From positions 1 to 62,696 of the IMG/VR virus record IMGVR_UViG_3300021379_000628: DNA of 62,696 bases. One strand, 5' to 3'. Within the stretch, counting starts at the first letter, position 1. Each line of letters begins with the position of its first letter. A program made the translations under genes and the position numbers. The stretch comes from a virus. Shown piece by piece: positions 9,052-18,275 of this stretch. Below the pieces are notes generated by a model, which worked only from the letters and a program-made list of their open reading frames with translations, made no database searches and was not told where the DNA came from.

Positions 9052-10263
9052 TTATTTTCTAGTTTTTATTTTTAACCTTGAAGAATCAACACCGTTAATA
9101 GCCTTTACCCTAAAACCTCCAATCGAAATATCACCAGCAGCGGTTGCTCGTGGTTCAGTTGAAATGTTTTTTGATTTAGCAACTACATCTTTAACAGCAT
9201 CAGCTTTGCCTTGCTCGTAAAAATGTTGCGCTATAGTATCAGCATTTCTGGCTGCGTATAAAGCTTTGTGGTATCCTTGCATATCTGTTATTTCATTTTT
9301 TTCATTCAAGAACGTCTTGATAAAATTTGTAATATCAGATTGAGCATCTGCCACTTGACTTGGGTTTTTAATACCGTATCTAAACTTCTTCTCTCCGACA
9401 TTGAAATCAAAACCTTTGAAATCATCGTTTAGAAGACTCTTTGTACGATTAATAAAACTCTCGTGTTGTTGCTTTACAGCTTGTTGCTCTTCATTATATC
9501 TATTGAAAAAGTCCATCGCTTTTTGTTGGTCTTGAGTTACGCCTGGTCTCAACTTGATCTCATCGTAGTATTTACTCTTTAAACCATCTAAAAAGTTACG
9601 GGCTTTTGCAACTTCTTCTTTAAACGCAAGTTTTGCCCTGCGTATATCTTTCTCATCATCTAGCTCTTCATCATATGAAAAATCTTCTAGTAGAATATTC
9701 ACATCTTCAGCATCTAAATGAGGTTTAGTTTGTTTATAATATTCTCTAAGTAGTGTTGTACCATCTATATTAGAGTAATCAGCATTTAGTCGAACGTAAT
9801 CTTCGACTGTACCACCAGTTTCCTCCATAAAAGAAACTAGTTTTTCAATATTTTCAGGAAGAGGTTTACCTGTTTGTTGACTTTCTTTTACAGCTTCAAC
9901 AACTTGTTTTTCAGTTACTTCTTCTTCTTGCAGATCTTCGATAGCGGTGAGGGGAGACTCGACATTTGAGTCGGAGGCCCGTACTTCTTCAACCACTTCT
10001 TTGCTGTCGCTACTGTTTTCGGGTTGTCCGACAGTATCATCGCTTGCATCTGCGATTCGTTTTTGAACGGCATTTTCTTCTTCTTCTTTTTTATCTATTT
10101 GTACTTTAATAACTTCAGGATCTACTTCTCCTTGAGCTTCTTTAGCTGTATTTGGTATTTCTACCTTTGTCATAGATTCTGAAGCTTTACTTAAGTCTTT
10201 AGGTTTTTTTACAGTTTTACCTTTAAGAGAAAACTCCCCTTCTTTTTTTACTTCTTCTGACAT
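9052..10263 (-). CDS. Scaffolding-like acidic protein (403 aa)
   Basis: A 403-residue, highly charged protein between portal and capsid genes. The first 140 residues are low-complexity and rich in Glu, Lys and Ser (KKEEEENAVQKRIADASDD). The middle (residues 190-270) is helical with coiled-coil character (IRRAKLAFKEEVAKARNFL), and the C-terminal end is basic. This composition and location are typical of podophage scaffolding proteins that organise the procapsid and are then removed. No protease motif is visible in it. The assignment rests on context and composition. Confidence 0.65.
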   Translation of the reverse strand: MSEEVKKEGEFSLKGKTVKKPKDLSKASESMTKVEIPNTAKEAQGEVDPEVIKVQIDKKEEEENAVQKRIADASDDTVGQPENSSDSKEVVEEVRASDSNVESPLTAIEDLQEEEVTEKQVVEAVKESQQTGKPLPENIEKLVSFMEETGGTVEDYVRLNADYSNIDGTTLLREYYKQTKPHLDAEDVNILLEDFSYDEELDDEKDIRRAKLAFKEEVAKARNFLDGLKSKYYDEIKLRPGVTQDQQKAMDFFNRYNEEQQAVKQQHESFINRTKSLLNDDFKGFDFNVGEKKFRYGIKNPSQVADAQSDITNFIKTFLNEKNEITDMQGYHKALYAARNADTIAQHFYEQGKADAVKDVVAKSKNISTEPRATAAGDISIGGFRVKAINGVDSSRLKIKTRK

Positions 10264-10296
10264 GATATGATAATATAAAATTAATAAAAATTATTT

Positions 10297-12720
10297 TTAA
10301 CGAGGTTCAAACTGCTCTAGTCCAAATCCTCCTAATGAATCAAAACCTGCGCTTTCAAAGTTTTTAGGTAGTTCATCATTTTTTCTTTGAGATATTAGTT
10401 CAGATTGCTGCGTAGCTTGTATTCTAGTGCGCTCGTCCTTTCTATCTTCTATATTTTTTAGTTTATCAGCTTCTGCTTTAGCTCTAGCTTGTGCGAGTTG
10501 AATATTATAATTAAACTCTTCAGCCATTAATTGCTTTTTAATCTCAGCCTCTGTTTGCATACGTTGTATTTCAAACTGAGATTTACCTTGCTCTATTTGT
10601 AATTGAGTTTCAGCTAAAGCTTGTTGTTTTTGCATTTCAGCTAAAGCAGCTTGTTCTGAGGCTTGAGCGTTTGCTTGTGCTTGAGCTTGAATATTAGCCA
10701 TTTGGGCTTGCTGATCTCTTTGTTGTTTTTGCTTACGTTTTATTTTAAGCAATTGATTAGCCAACTTAATGTTATTAATCTCTCTTAGATCTATTACATC
10801 TTCTAAATCAATTTGACCAGTTTGAAGAGCTACTTGTATATTTTGTTCCAATACTTGTTTGTCTTGCTCTTCTGGTTCTAATTCTAAGAAAATACCAAAC
10901 TCATGCATGTTTAGTTTTTCCATTTGCTCAAGCGTATTTACATTGAAAGTACTAATACTATTCATCAACGCTTGCTTTGTTAATGGGAAACTAACCATAT
11001 CCGCAGCTCTCAAGCTGATATTTTCAGCATTACGTACCGTTAAGTACATAAGAGACTGTAGTATGTGTTTTGTAGCTGTATTTGAAGCAGCTGCAGCAAG
11101 TTTTTGTAAACCAACTAAAGAATCTTTGCTAGGCTGACTACCGTCTCTAGCTTCATTTAGTCCCGTTACATCACGTATCATTTGTAAATAATATTGATAC
11201 GTCTGTGTAAGAGCTTGTATTTTAGCAATACCAGAAGATGATTGTAACTCTTGAATAGGTATCATACCTCTGTTACCATCACCATCTTGTGTCATACTTC
11301 TACCAACGATACTACCTGTTTGGAAATACATGTTAAGTGCTTCCTGCGGGTTGTATGTGGTACCATTACCAAGATCAACTTCAGCTAAACCGTCAACATC
11401 TACAAAAACACCATCAGGAACCATTCTAGATAATACCTGTTGTATTTTAAGATGCGTTAGTTGAATCATATCGGCAAAACCAATACATTTGCTTACTAAG
11501 CTTTCGATGCGTCCCTTATACATTCTAGGAGCAACGATATTGTAATTCATTCTAACCTTAGTCTGATCGCTATATGGACGAGTCATATTTTCAGCTAACT
11601 CCCATTTAAGCATTTTTTCGTGACCAAGTATTTTAGCACCGCTATATAAAACTTCTATAGCTCTATGAACTTTTTCAAAATTATCACTTTCTGGAGCATC
11701 TAAAAAAGTATCTGGTTTTTCTAAAGCTTTTTCTAAACCTTGTTCAGTATACTTAATTTTAAATACTTGATTATTATAAGTCTTATATTCAAAGAATAAA
11801 ACCTGAACTTGACTATAATCATCGTCATTTCCAGCAGCGTTCCTAGTATAATTAATATTACCTGGATATTTCTCTATTTCCTTTAATTCACTATCAGTTA
11901 AATAAGGAAATAACTTCTTAAGCTCTTCTAATGTAATACTTTTTACTTCGCCTACATAATATATATCTTCGAAGTTAGGATCTTCTGTATATGAATATAC
12001 TAAGTTCGCTGGATCTACATATTTAACTTCAATACCATTTGCTAGATTAAAATCAGTTTTACTAGCAGCTATACCAAGTACTGTTAAATCGTAAGCTAAT
12101 CGTTTCTTTGTTTCTTCGTATTTATTAAAACTAAATACATTTTCTATAAGTTCTTCTTCAGCTATTTCAATCGCTTGCTTGTAAGTAAGCTGCATGTGAA
12201 GCTCTAACTCTTCTTTGGTTGTTGGCAACTGATCTTCTGGTACATTACTTCTTTTTAAGTCTACACCAAGAAGATCTTTAGTTTGAGCCATTAAATCTTT
12301 TGCGAAAGCATCTTGTGCTATAGCTGTGGCATGTGCAGTTCTTTCTTTTGTTGCAAATGGATCTGTAGCAAATGAATTTATCTTATAACCTTTATCTGTC
12401 ATACCATTTACTACAATATCTACAAATTTAGATAAAACAGCAACTGGCTTCCAGTCTAAATTAAGATAAGACAAGTCACCATTAATAGACAACTCATCTT
12501 TATATTTTTGAACGTTTTGTTCACCTCTAGCGTAAAGTCTTAGCTGATGAAATCTTTGCCAGCTATTACCAAATCTACCACCTATATTAGTTCCTCTATC
12601 ACCTCTGAACCATTCATTCTCGATAGCTCTTCCTACAGCTAAGCCGTAGTCGTACGTTGATTTCTCTTCATCAGGTACTACCTGACTTGGGAAAGAACTG
12701 TTAACGTTAGTATAAATCAT
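10297..12720 (-). CDS. Portal protein
   Basis: An 807-residue protein directly after the large terminase gene (3-base gap). The N-terminal region (GDLSYLNLDWKPVAVLSKFVDIVVNGM) and the stretch near residue 490 (VTGLNEARDGSQPSKDSLVGLQKLA) are recognisable portal signatures of crAss-like and related podophages. Residues about 650-760 form a very long Gln/Ala/Lys-rich coiled coil (QAQMANIQAQAQANAQASE), consistent with the C-terminal barrel of P22-like portals. It would form the dodecameric DNA entry channel. The ATG at 12720 is preceded by an A/T leader. Confidence 0.85.
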   Translation of the reverse strand: MIYTNVNSSFPSQVVPDEEKSTYDYGLAVGRAIENEWFRGDRGTNIGGRFGNSWQRFHQLRLYARGEQNVQKYKDELSINGDLSYLNLDWKPVAVLSKFVDIVVNGMTDKGYKINSFATDPFATKERTAHATAIAQDAFAKDLMAQTKDLLGVDLKRSNVPEDQLPTTKEELELHMQLTYKQAIEIAEEELIENVFSFNKYEETKKRLAYDLTVLGIAASKTDFNLANGIEVKYVDPANLVYSYTEDPNFEDIYYVGEVKSITLEELKKLFPYLTDSELKEIEKYPGNINYTRNAAGNDDDYSQVQVLFFEYKTYNNQVFKIKYTEQGLEKALEKPDTFLDAPESDNFEKVHRAIEVLYSGAKILGHEKMLKWELAENMTRPYSDQTKVRMNYNIVAPRMYKGRIESLVSKCIGFADMIQLTHLKIQQVLSRMVPDGVFVDVDGLAEVDLGNGTTYNPQEALNMYFQTGSIVGRSMTQDGDGNRGMIPIQELQSSSGIAKIQALTQTYQYYLQMIRDVTGLNEARDGSQPSKDSLVGLQKLAAAASNTATKHILQSLMYLTVRNAENISLRAADMVSFPLTKQALMNSISTFNVNTLEQMEKLNMHEFGIFLELEPEEQDKQVLEQNIQVALQTGQIDLEDVIDLREINNIKLANQLLKIKRKQKQQRDQQAQMANIQAQAQANAQASEQAALAEMQKQQALAETQLQIEQGKSQFEIQRMQTEAEIKKQLMAEEFNYNIQLAQARAKAEADKLKNIEDRKDERTRIQATQQSELISQRKNDELPKNFESAGFDSLGGFGLEQFEPR

Positions 12721-12723
12721 CTA

Positions 12724-14946
12724 TTATATTATTTTTGAACTATATCCACTGTTGTTATATTTCTTAAATGAAAGATTAACAGGTTGTTTTTTAATATTGT
12801 AAACTGGTGCGTATTTATTTTTATTACACGCCATGATAGCTAAGCCAGAGCTAATAGAAGCATCGTGCTTTGTTCTATTGTTTATATTAAACGCTGCCCA
12901 ATCTTCTAACGTTCTTTGAAAATACATTTGACCATAAGTATCATTATTAATACCAACGTGATCTTCGATGTAACTTTCAATAGCAGCCGCGTGAGCTTGT
13001 TTAATATCTTCTGAGGAGTTTGGTATACCTCCTATATCTTTTTCAGTAACTGATAGTTTGTTATAAACTTTATCAGGTCTATTTATTGAGAAGTTTCTAT
13101 AACCTCTTCTTTTTAAATAGTATAATAATCTAGGTTTGTTATTTTCTGCAAGTATTGGCATACCGTAAAAATGTAATGCCATAAGTACATCTTCAAAAAA
13201 TATTTCAGCGGTTTCAGGTCTTGCAATATATTCTAAGAAAAACATATTAGCTGGAGCATTTTCCATACTAAACTTTGTTAGTCCATGCAAAGATCCTTTT
13301 GAACCTCTTTTGTCAACAGTACCAGATATATCATAAGAGTCACAACCAAATGCTCCCACGTGTTCATTACCTGGATACTTTAACCCATTCTTTATTATCA
13401 CACGATTTTGCATTTCCGCAGGTGGAACCCAAGAAACTAAAAATCTACCGTTTTTATTTGGTACAAATCTTACTCTAGTATCTCTTGTTTCACCTTCCCA
13501 CTGAAAGCTTCCACGTGTAACTAATACTTGATTTTTTATATCTTCATTATAATCTATCTGTTCGTATATCTTAGTTAGATTAAATAAAGACTCTTTTGTT
13601 TCATCTCTAAACGCGTGTTTTTCTGTACGCGGAAATTGACGATAATACTCATTTAAACCGTCTTGGTCGTTTTTAAGACCATCTACCTCGTTTTCCCAAT
13701 GTTCTATAACACCAACTCTTATTAAATCTCCGTTGGCATCTCTGACTGTTCCTGTTGGTGTTTCGAATACAGGGTATCCATAAGCATCAATGAATCCCTC
13801 GTAATTCCACTCCATAGGTATAAACAAAGAGTATAATCCCGAAGCAGTCTGTCCATTGCGGTTGCGTTTAGTAACGTCTGAATCTTCGTATAATTTTTTA
13901 AAGTTTGCCCCACCTTTATCTAATGCGTTAGAGGTCGAGCCCATCATACATTTTCCAACTACTCTAGCACCAAGTCTTAATGTAGTTTTTGTTACTCGCC
14001 AGTTATTTAATATATTGTCGGGTTTTTCCCATTTTCCACTTTCGTCGTGAACAAGGAGCTTAAGCTTTTCACCGTCGTAGCTGTTGTCCCCTGTGTTTTT
14101 CCAGTCGATGGTTGTATCAAGTCCTTCAAGCTGTTCAGCTGCTTCTCCATCATCAAACTTTCTTCTAGTAAGTTTAGACGCTGGTATTCTGTAAGCAAGC
14201 TCTGTCTTTGGGCGATCCATTCCGTCCTGTATTGGTTTGAAAAAGAACGGGTAGTTAATCGATATTGGTACAACTTTATCGGTAAACATTTTCTTTGCAT
14301 CAGCTCCAGTCTTCGATAATATGCCAAATCTAGAGTCGCTTGATATTGTCGCTTGGTTAACTGTTTCTCCAGACGCCATAAAGGAGAAACCAGACCGTCT
14401 GTTTTTGAGGTAGCACATACCATAACATCTTTGGTCTGCTTTGCAAGCCTCCCAGAATATAAAGAATAATCTGTTTGATTCCCTATAATCTGGTGCCCCA
14501 ACATCAATTTTGGACCACTGCAAGTACATGTAATGAGTACCAGTAATGTAAGTTGGAGTACCGTTGTTATAAAACCAAAAACCTTCATCTCTTTTAGTAA
14601 ACTCATTATCTATGTAATCATACCATTTTTCCTTAAAACTTAATGGAAATCTTTCCCACTCAAATCTACTTTTAATTTTATCTAACTCTTGTGGGTAATC
14701 AAGTTTTTGCCACATTTGCTCTTCTTGTTTATCAGAGCAAGCGTATACATTTTCAGGAATAGCTGGTAAAGCTATAGTTAAATTTTGTATTTCTATAATC
14801 TCACCTATAGTGCCGTCTTTACTAATAATAACTACATCATGCTCGGGATCATATCCATACTCCCATTTTTTGTATCTATTATTCTTTTTTAGTATAGATG
14901 GTTTAATGTGGTCATGTACTGTTCTTACTAAAGTTTGTTCGTACAT
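12724..14946 (-). CDS. Terminase large subunit
   Basis: A 740-residue DNA-packaging ATPase/nuclease. Residues 165-195 (FWEACKADQRCYGMCYLKNRRSGFS) hold an atypical Walker A-like Arg/Gly/Ser segment. Residues 297-302 (LLVHDE) are a Walker B with catalytic Glu. The C-terminal half carries acidic nuclease-type positions in FGCDSYDISGTVDKRGS. The extended N-terminal 100 residues and this arrangement match TerL of crAss-like and marine podophages as I know them. It overlaps the preceding small gene by one base (TAATG-type junction), suggesting translational coupling. It sits directly upstream of portal. Confidence 0.85.
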   Translation of the reverse strand: MYEQTLVRTVHDHIKPSILKKNNRYKKWEYGYDPEHDVVIISKDGTIGEIIEIQNLTIALPAIPENVYACSDKQEEQMWQKLDYPQELDKIKSRFEWERFPLSFKEKWYDYIDNEFTKRDEGFWFYNNGTPTYITGTHYMYLQWSKIDVGAPDYRESNRLFFIFWEACKADQRCYGMCYLKNRRSGFSFMASGETVNQATISSDSRFGILSKTGADAKKMFTDKVVPISINYPFFFKPIQDGMDRPKTELAYRIPASKLTRRKFDDGEAAEQLEGLDTTIDWKNTGDNSYDGEKLKLLVHDESGKWEKPDNILNNWRVTKTTLRLGARVVGKCMMGSTSNALDKGGANFKKLYEDSDVTKRNRNGQTASGLYSLFIPMEWNYEGFIDAYGYPVFETPTGTVRDANGDLIRVGVIEHWENEVDGLKNDQDGLNEYYRQFPRTEKHAFRDETKESLFNLTKIYEQIDYNEDIKNQVLVTRGSFQWEGETRDTRVRFVPNKNGRFLVSWVPPAEMQNRVIIKNGLKYPGNEHVGAFGCDSYDISGTVDKRGSKGSLHGLTKFSMENAPANMFFLEYIARPETAEIFFEDVLMALHFYGMPILAENNKPRLLYYLKRRGYRNFSINRPDKVYNKLSVTEKDIGGIPNSSEDIKQAHAAAIESYIEDHVGINNDTYGQMYFQRTLEDWAAFNINNRTKHDASISSGLAIMACNKNKYAPVYNIKKQPVNLSFKKYNNSGYSSKII

Positions 14947-15221
14947 TACTTAGATCTTCCTTCAGCAAAACCTCTAAACGTTTTTTGTTCAGTTTTATTG
15001 TCTTCAGATTTCAAGGTATTCTCCTCTTCTTCGATACGCATCAATATTTCAAAAGCATCGAATATAGCTAGCTTTTTAGTTGCAGCAGCGTTTTTAAGTC
15101 TATCAGCAGAAACATCATCATCAGTGTTTGTAATAATTTTCTCTTCTGCTACTTTGATAAGCTCATCTACTGCTTTCCGCCCAGCTTGGATTATATTCTT
15201 CCTCGTTTCCTTTGAACTCAT
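14946..15221 (-). CDS. Putative small terminase subunit or terminase-linked protein
   Basis: A 91-residue helical, charged protein located just upstream of and overlapping TerL. The N-terminal helix (ETRKNIIQAGRKAVDELIKV) and the central segment (ADRLKNAAATKKLAIFDAF) are conserved in a small family that precedes TerL in related marine phages. Size and position suit a small terminase, but no clear helix-turn-helix is visible, so a packaging accessory is equally possible. The start overlaps the preceding gene by 59 bases. Confidence 0.55.
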   Translation of the reverse strand: MSSKETRKNIIQAGRKAVDELIKVAEEKIITNTDDDVSADRLKNAAATKKLAIFDAFEILMRIEEEENTLKSEDNKTEQKTFRGFAEGRSK

Positions 15222-15771
15222 GTTTCACTAATATATCATTTGATTCCATACAATAAAGTCTTTGACCGTCGATCAAAAACTCAAATTCCCTGTTAGATTT
15301 AAAGCCAACTAGATCACCCTCGTTTATTTCTAGCGTCTCTAGTGTCTTATTACCAATCTTGACTATACCTATGTTCTTTCTTTCTTTTTCTAATGACCAG
15401 GGATCATTATTTTTTATAGGCATTACAAAGCATCTTTCGCCTATTGTTTTCCAACTATCACCGTCTTTGCGAGCATATATTTGATCTATACCGCAAACAA
15501 ACTCATTATCGTTAAATAGTCTACTACTATCTTTTTGTACGCCTTGGTGGTTATAATATCTTCTAAAAACATTATGGTGAATAATTATTGTATCACCTTT
15601 TTTTATATCTGTTTTAAAAGCTGTTGGTGTTGCTATTACAATCGCTTCTCTACTTACAAACTTATGATCTTCTATACCAGAGTTTAAAATAAGATTGTTT
15701 CCATCTATGGAAACTTCGTTGTCATATCGTTTGTTTGAAGGTTTTATTATAAAGTCAAAAACGCTTCTCAT
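15163..15771 (-). CDS. Tandem GroES-like (cpn10-fold) protein
   Basis: A 202-residue protein that looks like two cpn10-like halves. Residues about 2-100 contain a GDTIIIHHNVFRRYY strand and an ending NEFVCGIDQIYARK. Residues about 110-190 contain INEGDLVGFKSNREFEFLID and then GQRLYCMESNDILVKHE, which closely parallel the GDxVLF... IDGExY...EDDILA end of GroES. In many marine phages this family is labelled co-chaperonin or hypothetical. It lies in the late arm, separate from the true groES. It may modify chaperonin specificity or be a virion protein using the fold. The fold call is from pattern recognition. Confidence 0.6.
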   Translation of the reverse strand: MRSVFDFIIKPSNKRYDNEVSIDGNNLILNSGIEDHKFVSREAIVIATPTAFKTDIKKGDTIIIHHNVFRRYYNHQGVQKDSSRLFNDNEFVCGIDQIYARKDGDSWKTIGERCFVMPIKNNDPWSLEKERKNIGIVKIGNKTLETLEINEGDLVGFKSNREFEFLIDGQRLYCMESNDILVKHEFKGNEEEYNPSWAESSR

Positions 15772-15998
15772 TAATATTCTAAATCATATTCAACGGATAC
15801 CGCCATGTTAGAATTAAATTTCTTCCATGGCAATACCTCGCCGTTTTTCTTTATAAATATGTTATAAGAACCGTCTTGGTCTTCAAATAATATATGCGAT
15901 ATTTCATGACCGCCGTAAACCTGTTGGCCTAACGCATAGTGCATCGCATCATTTTTATAATCAGAGCCAATACTGATTTTTCTTATAACAGCAGACAT
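15771..15998 (-). CDS. Hypothetical protein (75 aa)
   Basis: A 75-residue protein of unknown function. It is mostly beta-rich, with a GGHEISHILFEDQDGSYNIFI centre and an acidic C-terminus. It shares single-base stop/start overlaps with both neighbours (15998 and 15771), so it is a genuine translated member of the late operon between the coiled-coil gene and the tandem cpn10-like gene. Confidence 0.65.
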   Translation of the reverse strand: MSAVIRKISIGSDYKNDAMHYALGQQVYGGHEISHILFEDQDGSYNIFIKKNGEVLPWKKFNSNMAVSVEYDLEY

Positions 15999-16243
15999 TA
16001 CTCAGATTTTTCTTCAGCTTTAATTTCTTCGTATTCACCAGTTTCTAGGTTAATACTAATAGAACCGTATTTGTCCTCTAAAGCTTTTTTAGTTTCCTCA
16101 AGCCTACCGTTCATATCAGCAACTTGATGTAATAGTGAATGTTTCTGAGTTTCTAAAACTCCGATATTAGCAACCGCGTTATTTAATTCCGCCTGTTGTT
16201 TTTTGATAAGTTCAAGCTCTTCAGCTGTAATTGAATTTGCCAT
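15998..16243 (-). CDS. Small coiled-coil protein (81 aa)
   Basis: An 81-residue protein dominated by a heptad-type helix (residues 5-60: EELELIKKQQAELNNAVANI, then QVADMNGRLEETKKALEDKY) and a short acidic tail. This type of small coiled-coil protein is common between holin and terminase genes in marine phages. The function is unknown; a structural or assembly accessory is possible. The ATG at 16243 has an A/T-rich leader. Confidence 0.65.
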   Translation of the reverse strand: MANSITAEELELIKKQQAELNNAVANIGVLETQKHSLLHQVADMNGRLEETKKALEDKYGSISINLETGEYEEIKAEEKSE

Positions 16244-16284
16244 TTAATTTAATTTAAGTTAATTTACTATTTTATAGTCACTTA

Positions 16285-16731
16285 TTAATCTTTGTTTTTC
16301 CTTATTGCAGAGCCAAAGAAGTAACCAAATATAGAAAGTACAATACCTTCACATATACCAATTAAGTGTATCCATACTTCTTGATTATTTTCTGGTATTT
16401 CTAAATACACAATAGCGTATATAATAAACGCAAAAGCCGCTAAGCCAGTCAAACCGGTTAGGTTAAACATTAAATCAAACCCACCAGTTTTAGCTTTTTC
16501 TACTTCACGTTTTCTTGCTGAATCACGATCTGCAACTTCAAGCTCGTATAATTGTACAAGCTCTTGATGCATCTGCGCTTTCTCTTCAGGTGTAATTTTA
16601 GGATCGTTATCTATAAGATTTTTAACTACACCTAAAACTCCACTATCAGGTAATGTACCAGCAACAAAGCCAGGAAGCTTATCTAATATAAACTTCCCAA
16701 CTTTAGTTTCTTTAAAAGGTTTTTTTGGCAT
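16285..16731 (-). CDS. Holin-like membrane protein (3TM holin family candidate)
   Basis: A 148-residue protein with a soluble N-terminal half containing a conserved ITPEEKAQMHQELVQLYELE then DRDSARKREV segment. Two hydrophobic segments follow at residues about 88-110 and 118-138, and the C-terminus is basic (RKNKD). This layout fits the holin family known from gene-transfer agents and marine phages (holin of 3TMs). It would permeabilise the inner membrane. It is far from the endolysin gene (50.5 kb), so the lysis function is an inference. It overlaps the upstream gene by one base. Confidence 0.65.
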   Translation of the reverse strand: MPKKPFKETKVGKFILDKLPGFVAGTLPDSGVLGVVKNLIDNDPKITPEEKAQMHQELVQLYELEVADRDSARKREVEKAKTGGFDLMFNLTGLTGLAAFAFIIYAIVYLEIPENNQEVWIHLIGICEGIVLSIFGYFFGSAIRKNKD

Positions 16732-17117
16732 TATTTATCTACAGTTACTTTAAGGTATGTTTTGCCTATTTTTTCAGATGGGATAGCACCTTTGTATTTT
16801 ATATGTTTAGCAGCTGGGTTTTCTTTTTCCATGATTCTAGTTAGTTTGCGCCCAGCTCCTTTTATTTCCTTACCTTCAATATCTCTAACAGTTGGATAAC
16901 TAATACCATAACCATGGTCTCCAAATTTTATAGGCTCAGAACTAACTTTCCTAACTGTTCCTGTTACACCTGGAGCATCCGCTTTAAAATCTTCTGGAGC
17001 ACCAGGGTCTTGAAATGGTTGTGGTTTTTTATCAGGATCTAAATGTAAAGCTGACATATATCCAACAGCTTTATTTTTCATTTGTACTGGCGCGAAATTT
17101 TTAGGTTGTTTAGCCAT
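16731..17117 (-). CDS. Hypothetical late protein (128 aa)
   Basis: A 128-residue protein that I cannot assign. It is Pro/Lys/Gly-rich, with a motif FGDHGYGISYPTVRDIEGKE and a basic C-terminus (GKTYLKVTVDK). It overlaps the holin-like gene by one base and lies in a run of small basic proteins between GroES and terminase. It may be a minor virion component. Confidence 0.6.
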   Translation of the reverse strand: MAKQPKNFAPVQMKNKAVGYMSALHLDPDKKPQPFQDPGAPEDFKADAPGVTGTVRKVSSEPIKFGDHGYGISYPTVRDIEGKEIKGAGRKLTRIMEKENPAAKHIKYKGAIPSEKIGKTYLKVTVDK

Positions 17118-17149
17118 TTTGTTTTTTTATTATTAATACTTAATTAAAA

Positions 17150-17515
17150 CTAAGAGCTATAAACTCTCAATACGTTACCAACTATTTTAGCACCACCACG
17201 ACCTCTTTCTTTTATAGCCGCTTTAAGCACGTTTTCTTTTTGAGATTGACTAACATTTTCTCCAAAAGTAAATTCTTTACCTTGTCTCTTCCCACTTGGA
17301 TCTTGAAATTGAGATCCTGGTGTTATGTATCCAACATCTTGATATTTACCTAAAAATTTACCTTTTTTTTGTGCTGGTAGATCTACATTAGATAAGCTTA
17401 CTTCTTTAGTTTCTTCTTTTTCTCCAGTTGGGTCTAAATAAGCAGCGGAATCTTTCATCATTAAAGATCCTTTGCCATGTTTTTTAACCATTTTGTTTGG
17501 TGAATTGTATGCCAT
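17150..17515 (-). CDS. Hypothetical late protein (121 aa)
   Basis: A 121-residue Lys/Gly-rich protein with no recognised domain. Its N-terminus (MAYNSPNKMVKKHGKGSLMM) resembles the short Lys-rich leaders of other small proteins in this block, and the C-terminus (AKIVGNVLRVYSS) is beta-like. Spacing to both neighbours is short and A/T-rich. The function is unknown. Confidence 0.6.
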   Translation of the reverse strand: MAYNSPNKMVKKHGKGSLMMKDSAAYLDPTGEKEETKEVSLSNVDLPAQKKGKFLGKYQDVGYITPGSQFQDPSGKRQGKEFTFGENVSQSQKENVLKAAIKERGRGGAKIVGNVLRVYSS

Positions 17516-17523
17516 TTTTTAAA

Positions 17524-17844
17524 TTATTTAAATTGTTTATTAACTTTCCAAGCTTCTTTTTCCCAAGGCAAGTTTTTTGCCCCTTCTTTTATACTAGATC
17601 TAGGTATTACTTTACCTTTCCAATATACATTATCATCATCGTAATCAAGATCACCTCTACGCATTTGGTTTATATGAACCATCTCGTGAGCAATAATCTC
17701 TTTCTGCATTTCAACAGGAGCGTCTTTATTTACAATAATAGTACCGTTATTATTAGCTTTGCCTAGCACACCATTTTCCATATCAACTTGATATATAGGA
17801 GTAGGTTCTACTGAATATGGTGGATTTGTTAGTTTAAAAGCCAT
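17524..17844 (-). CDS. Small HExxH metallopeptidase-like protein (106 aa)
   Basis: A 106-residue protein carrying IIAHEMVHINQMRRGDLDYD at residues about 49-68. HEMVH is a canonical zincin HExxH motif, and the acidic DLDYDDDN just downstream could supply the third ligand. The N-terminal part (residues 1-45) is beta-rich. It starts MAFKLTNPPYS, like the MAFKMTPFHLA start of the 242-residue protein at 18817-19545. Context among virion genes suggests a virion-associated peptidase or a fold relic. Activity is not proven by the motif alone. Confidence 0.6.
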   Translation of the reverse strand: MAFKLTNPPYSVEPTPIYQVDMENGVLGKANNNGTIIVNKDAPVEMQKEIIAHEMVHINQMRRGDLDYDDDNVYWKGKVIPRSSIKEGAKNLPWEKEAWKVNKQFK

Positions 17845-17999
17845 TATTGTTTGTATGGGAATTTATCGTTAAACCAAGCTTGTCTATTAGCACAACCGCA
17901 TGGTATATTAAGACCTTCTGAAACTTTATCAACTATAGATTTAATACCTGTAGCTTTGGTAAATTTCGCTATATCGTCTCCTAAACCTTTTGATTTCAT
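17844..17999 (-). CDS. Small conserved Cys-containing phage protein (51 aa)
   Basis: A 51-residue protein starting ATG at 17999 and ending at 17844. It contains KGLGDDIAKFTKATGIKSIV, a CGC motif (residues about 35-37), and ends FPYKQ. I know this pattern (amphipathic helix, CGC, FPYK end) as a small conserved family of marine and Bacteroidota phages without a known function. It overlaps the upstream stop and downstream start by one base each, which supports translation. Confidence 0.7.
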   Translation of the reverse strand: MKSKGLGDDIAKFTKATGIKSIVDKVSEGLNIPCGCANRQAWFNDKFPYKQ

Positions 18000-18274
18000 T
18001 ACCACTTAACTTTATCAGCCCAATATGCGGCTGACATTTTACCTTTCTTAATATTCTTAGCATGACGTGCTTTGAAACTAGCACGCTTAGCTTTCATTTT
18101 GTCAGACTCACCTGCTTTTGGTTTACCAGCTGTTTTAGCACCTTGCTCACCAAATCTAATGAGTTTTTCTACTCCACCAGAGCAAGCCTTAACAATATGA
18201 GACTTTTTAGGGTGGTTAGGTGTTCTACGAGGCGTATTACACTTTAGACTTTTTTTGTCTACCCTAGCAGCCAT
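17999..18274 (-). CDS. Conserved basic phage protein (DUF6321-like)
   Basis: A 91-residue, strongly basic protein. The stretch LIRFGEQGAKTAGKPKAGES and the end ARHAKNIKKGKMSAAYWADKVKW are characteristic of a family widespread in marine phages (I believe DUF6321). Two Cys residues in the N-terminal part (KCNTPRRTPNHPKK and VKACSGG) could bind metal. It may bind DNA or be a virion minor component; the function is unknown. Tight spacing to both neighbours marks it as a member of the late operon. Confidence 0.75.
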   Translation of the reverse strand: MAARVDKKSLKCNTPRRTPNHPKKSHIVKACSGGVEKLIRFGEQGAKTAGKPKAGESDKMKAKRASFKARHAKNIKKGKMSAAYWADKVKW

Positions 18275-18275
18275 G

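Noticed and set aside
14007-14606. 199-codon minus-strand frame inside the large terminase gene
   Set aside because: It is fully contained in TerL in another frame, with no family resemblance.
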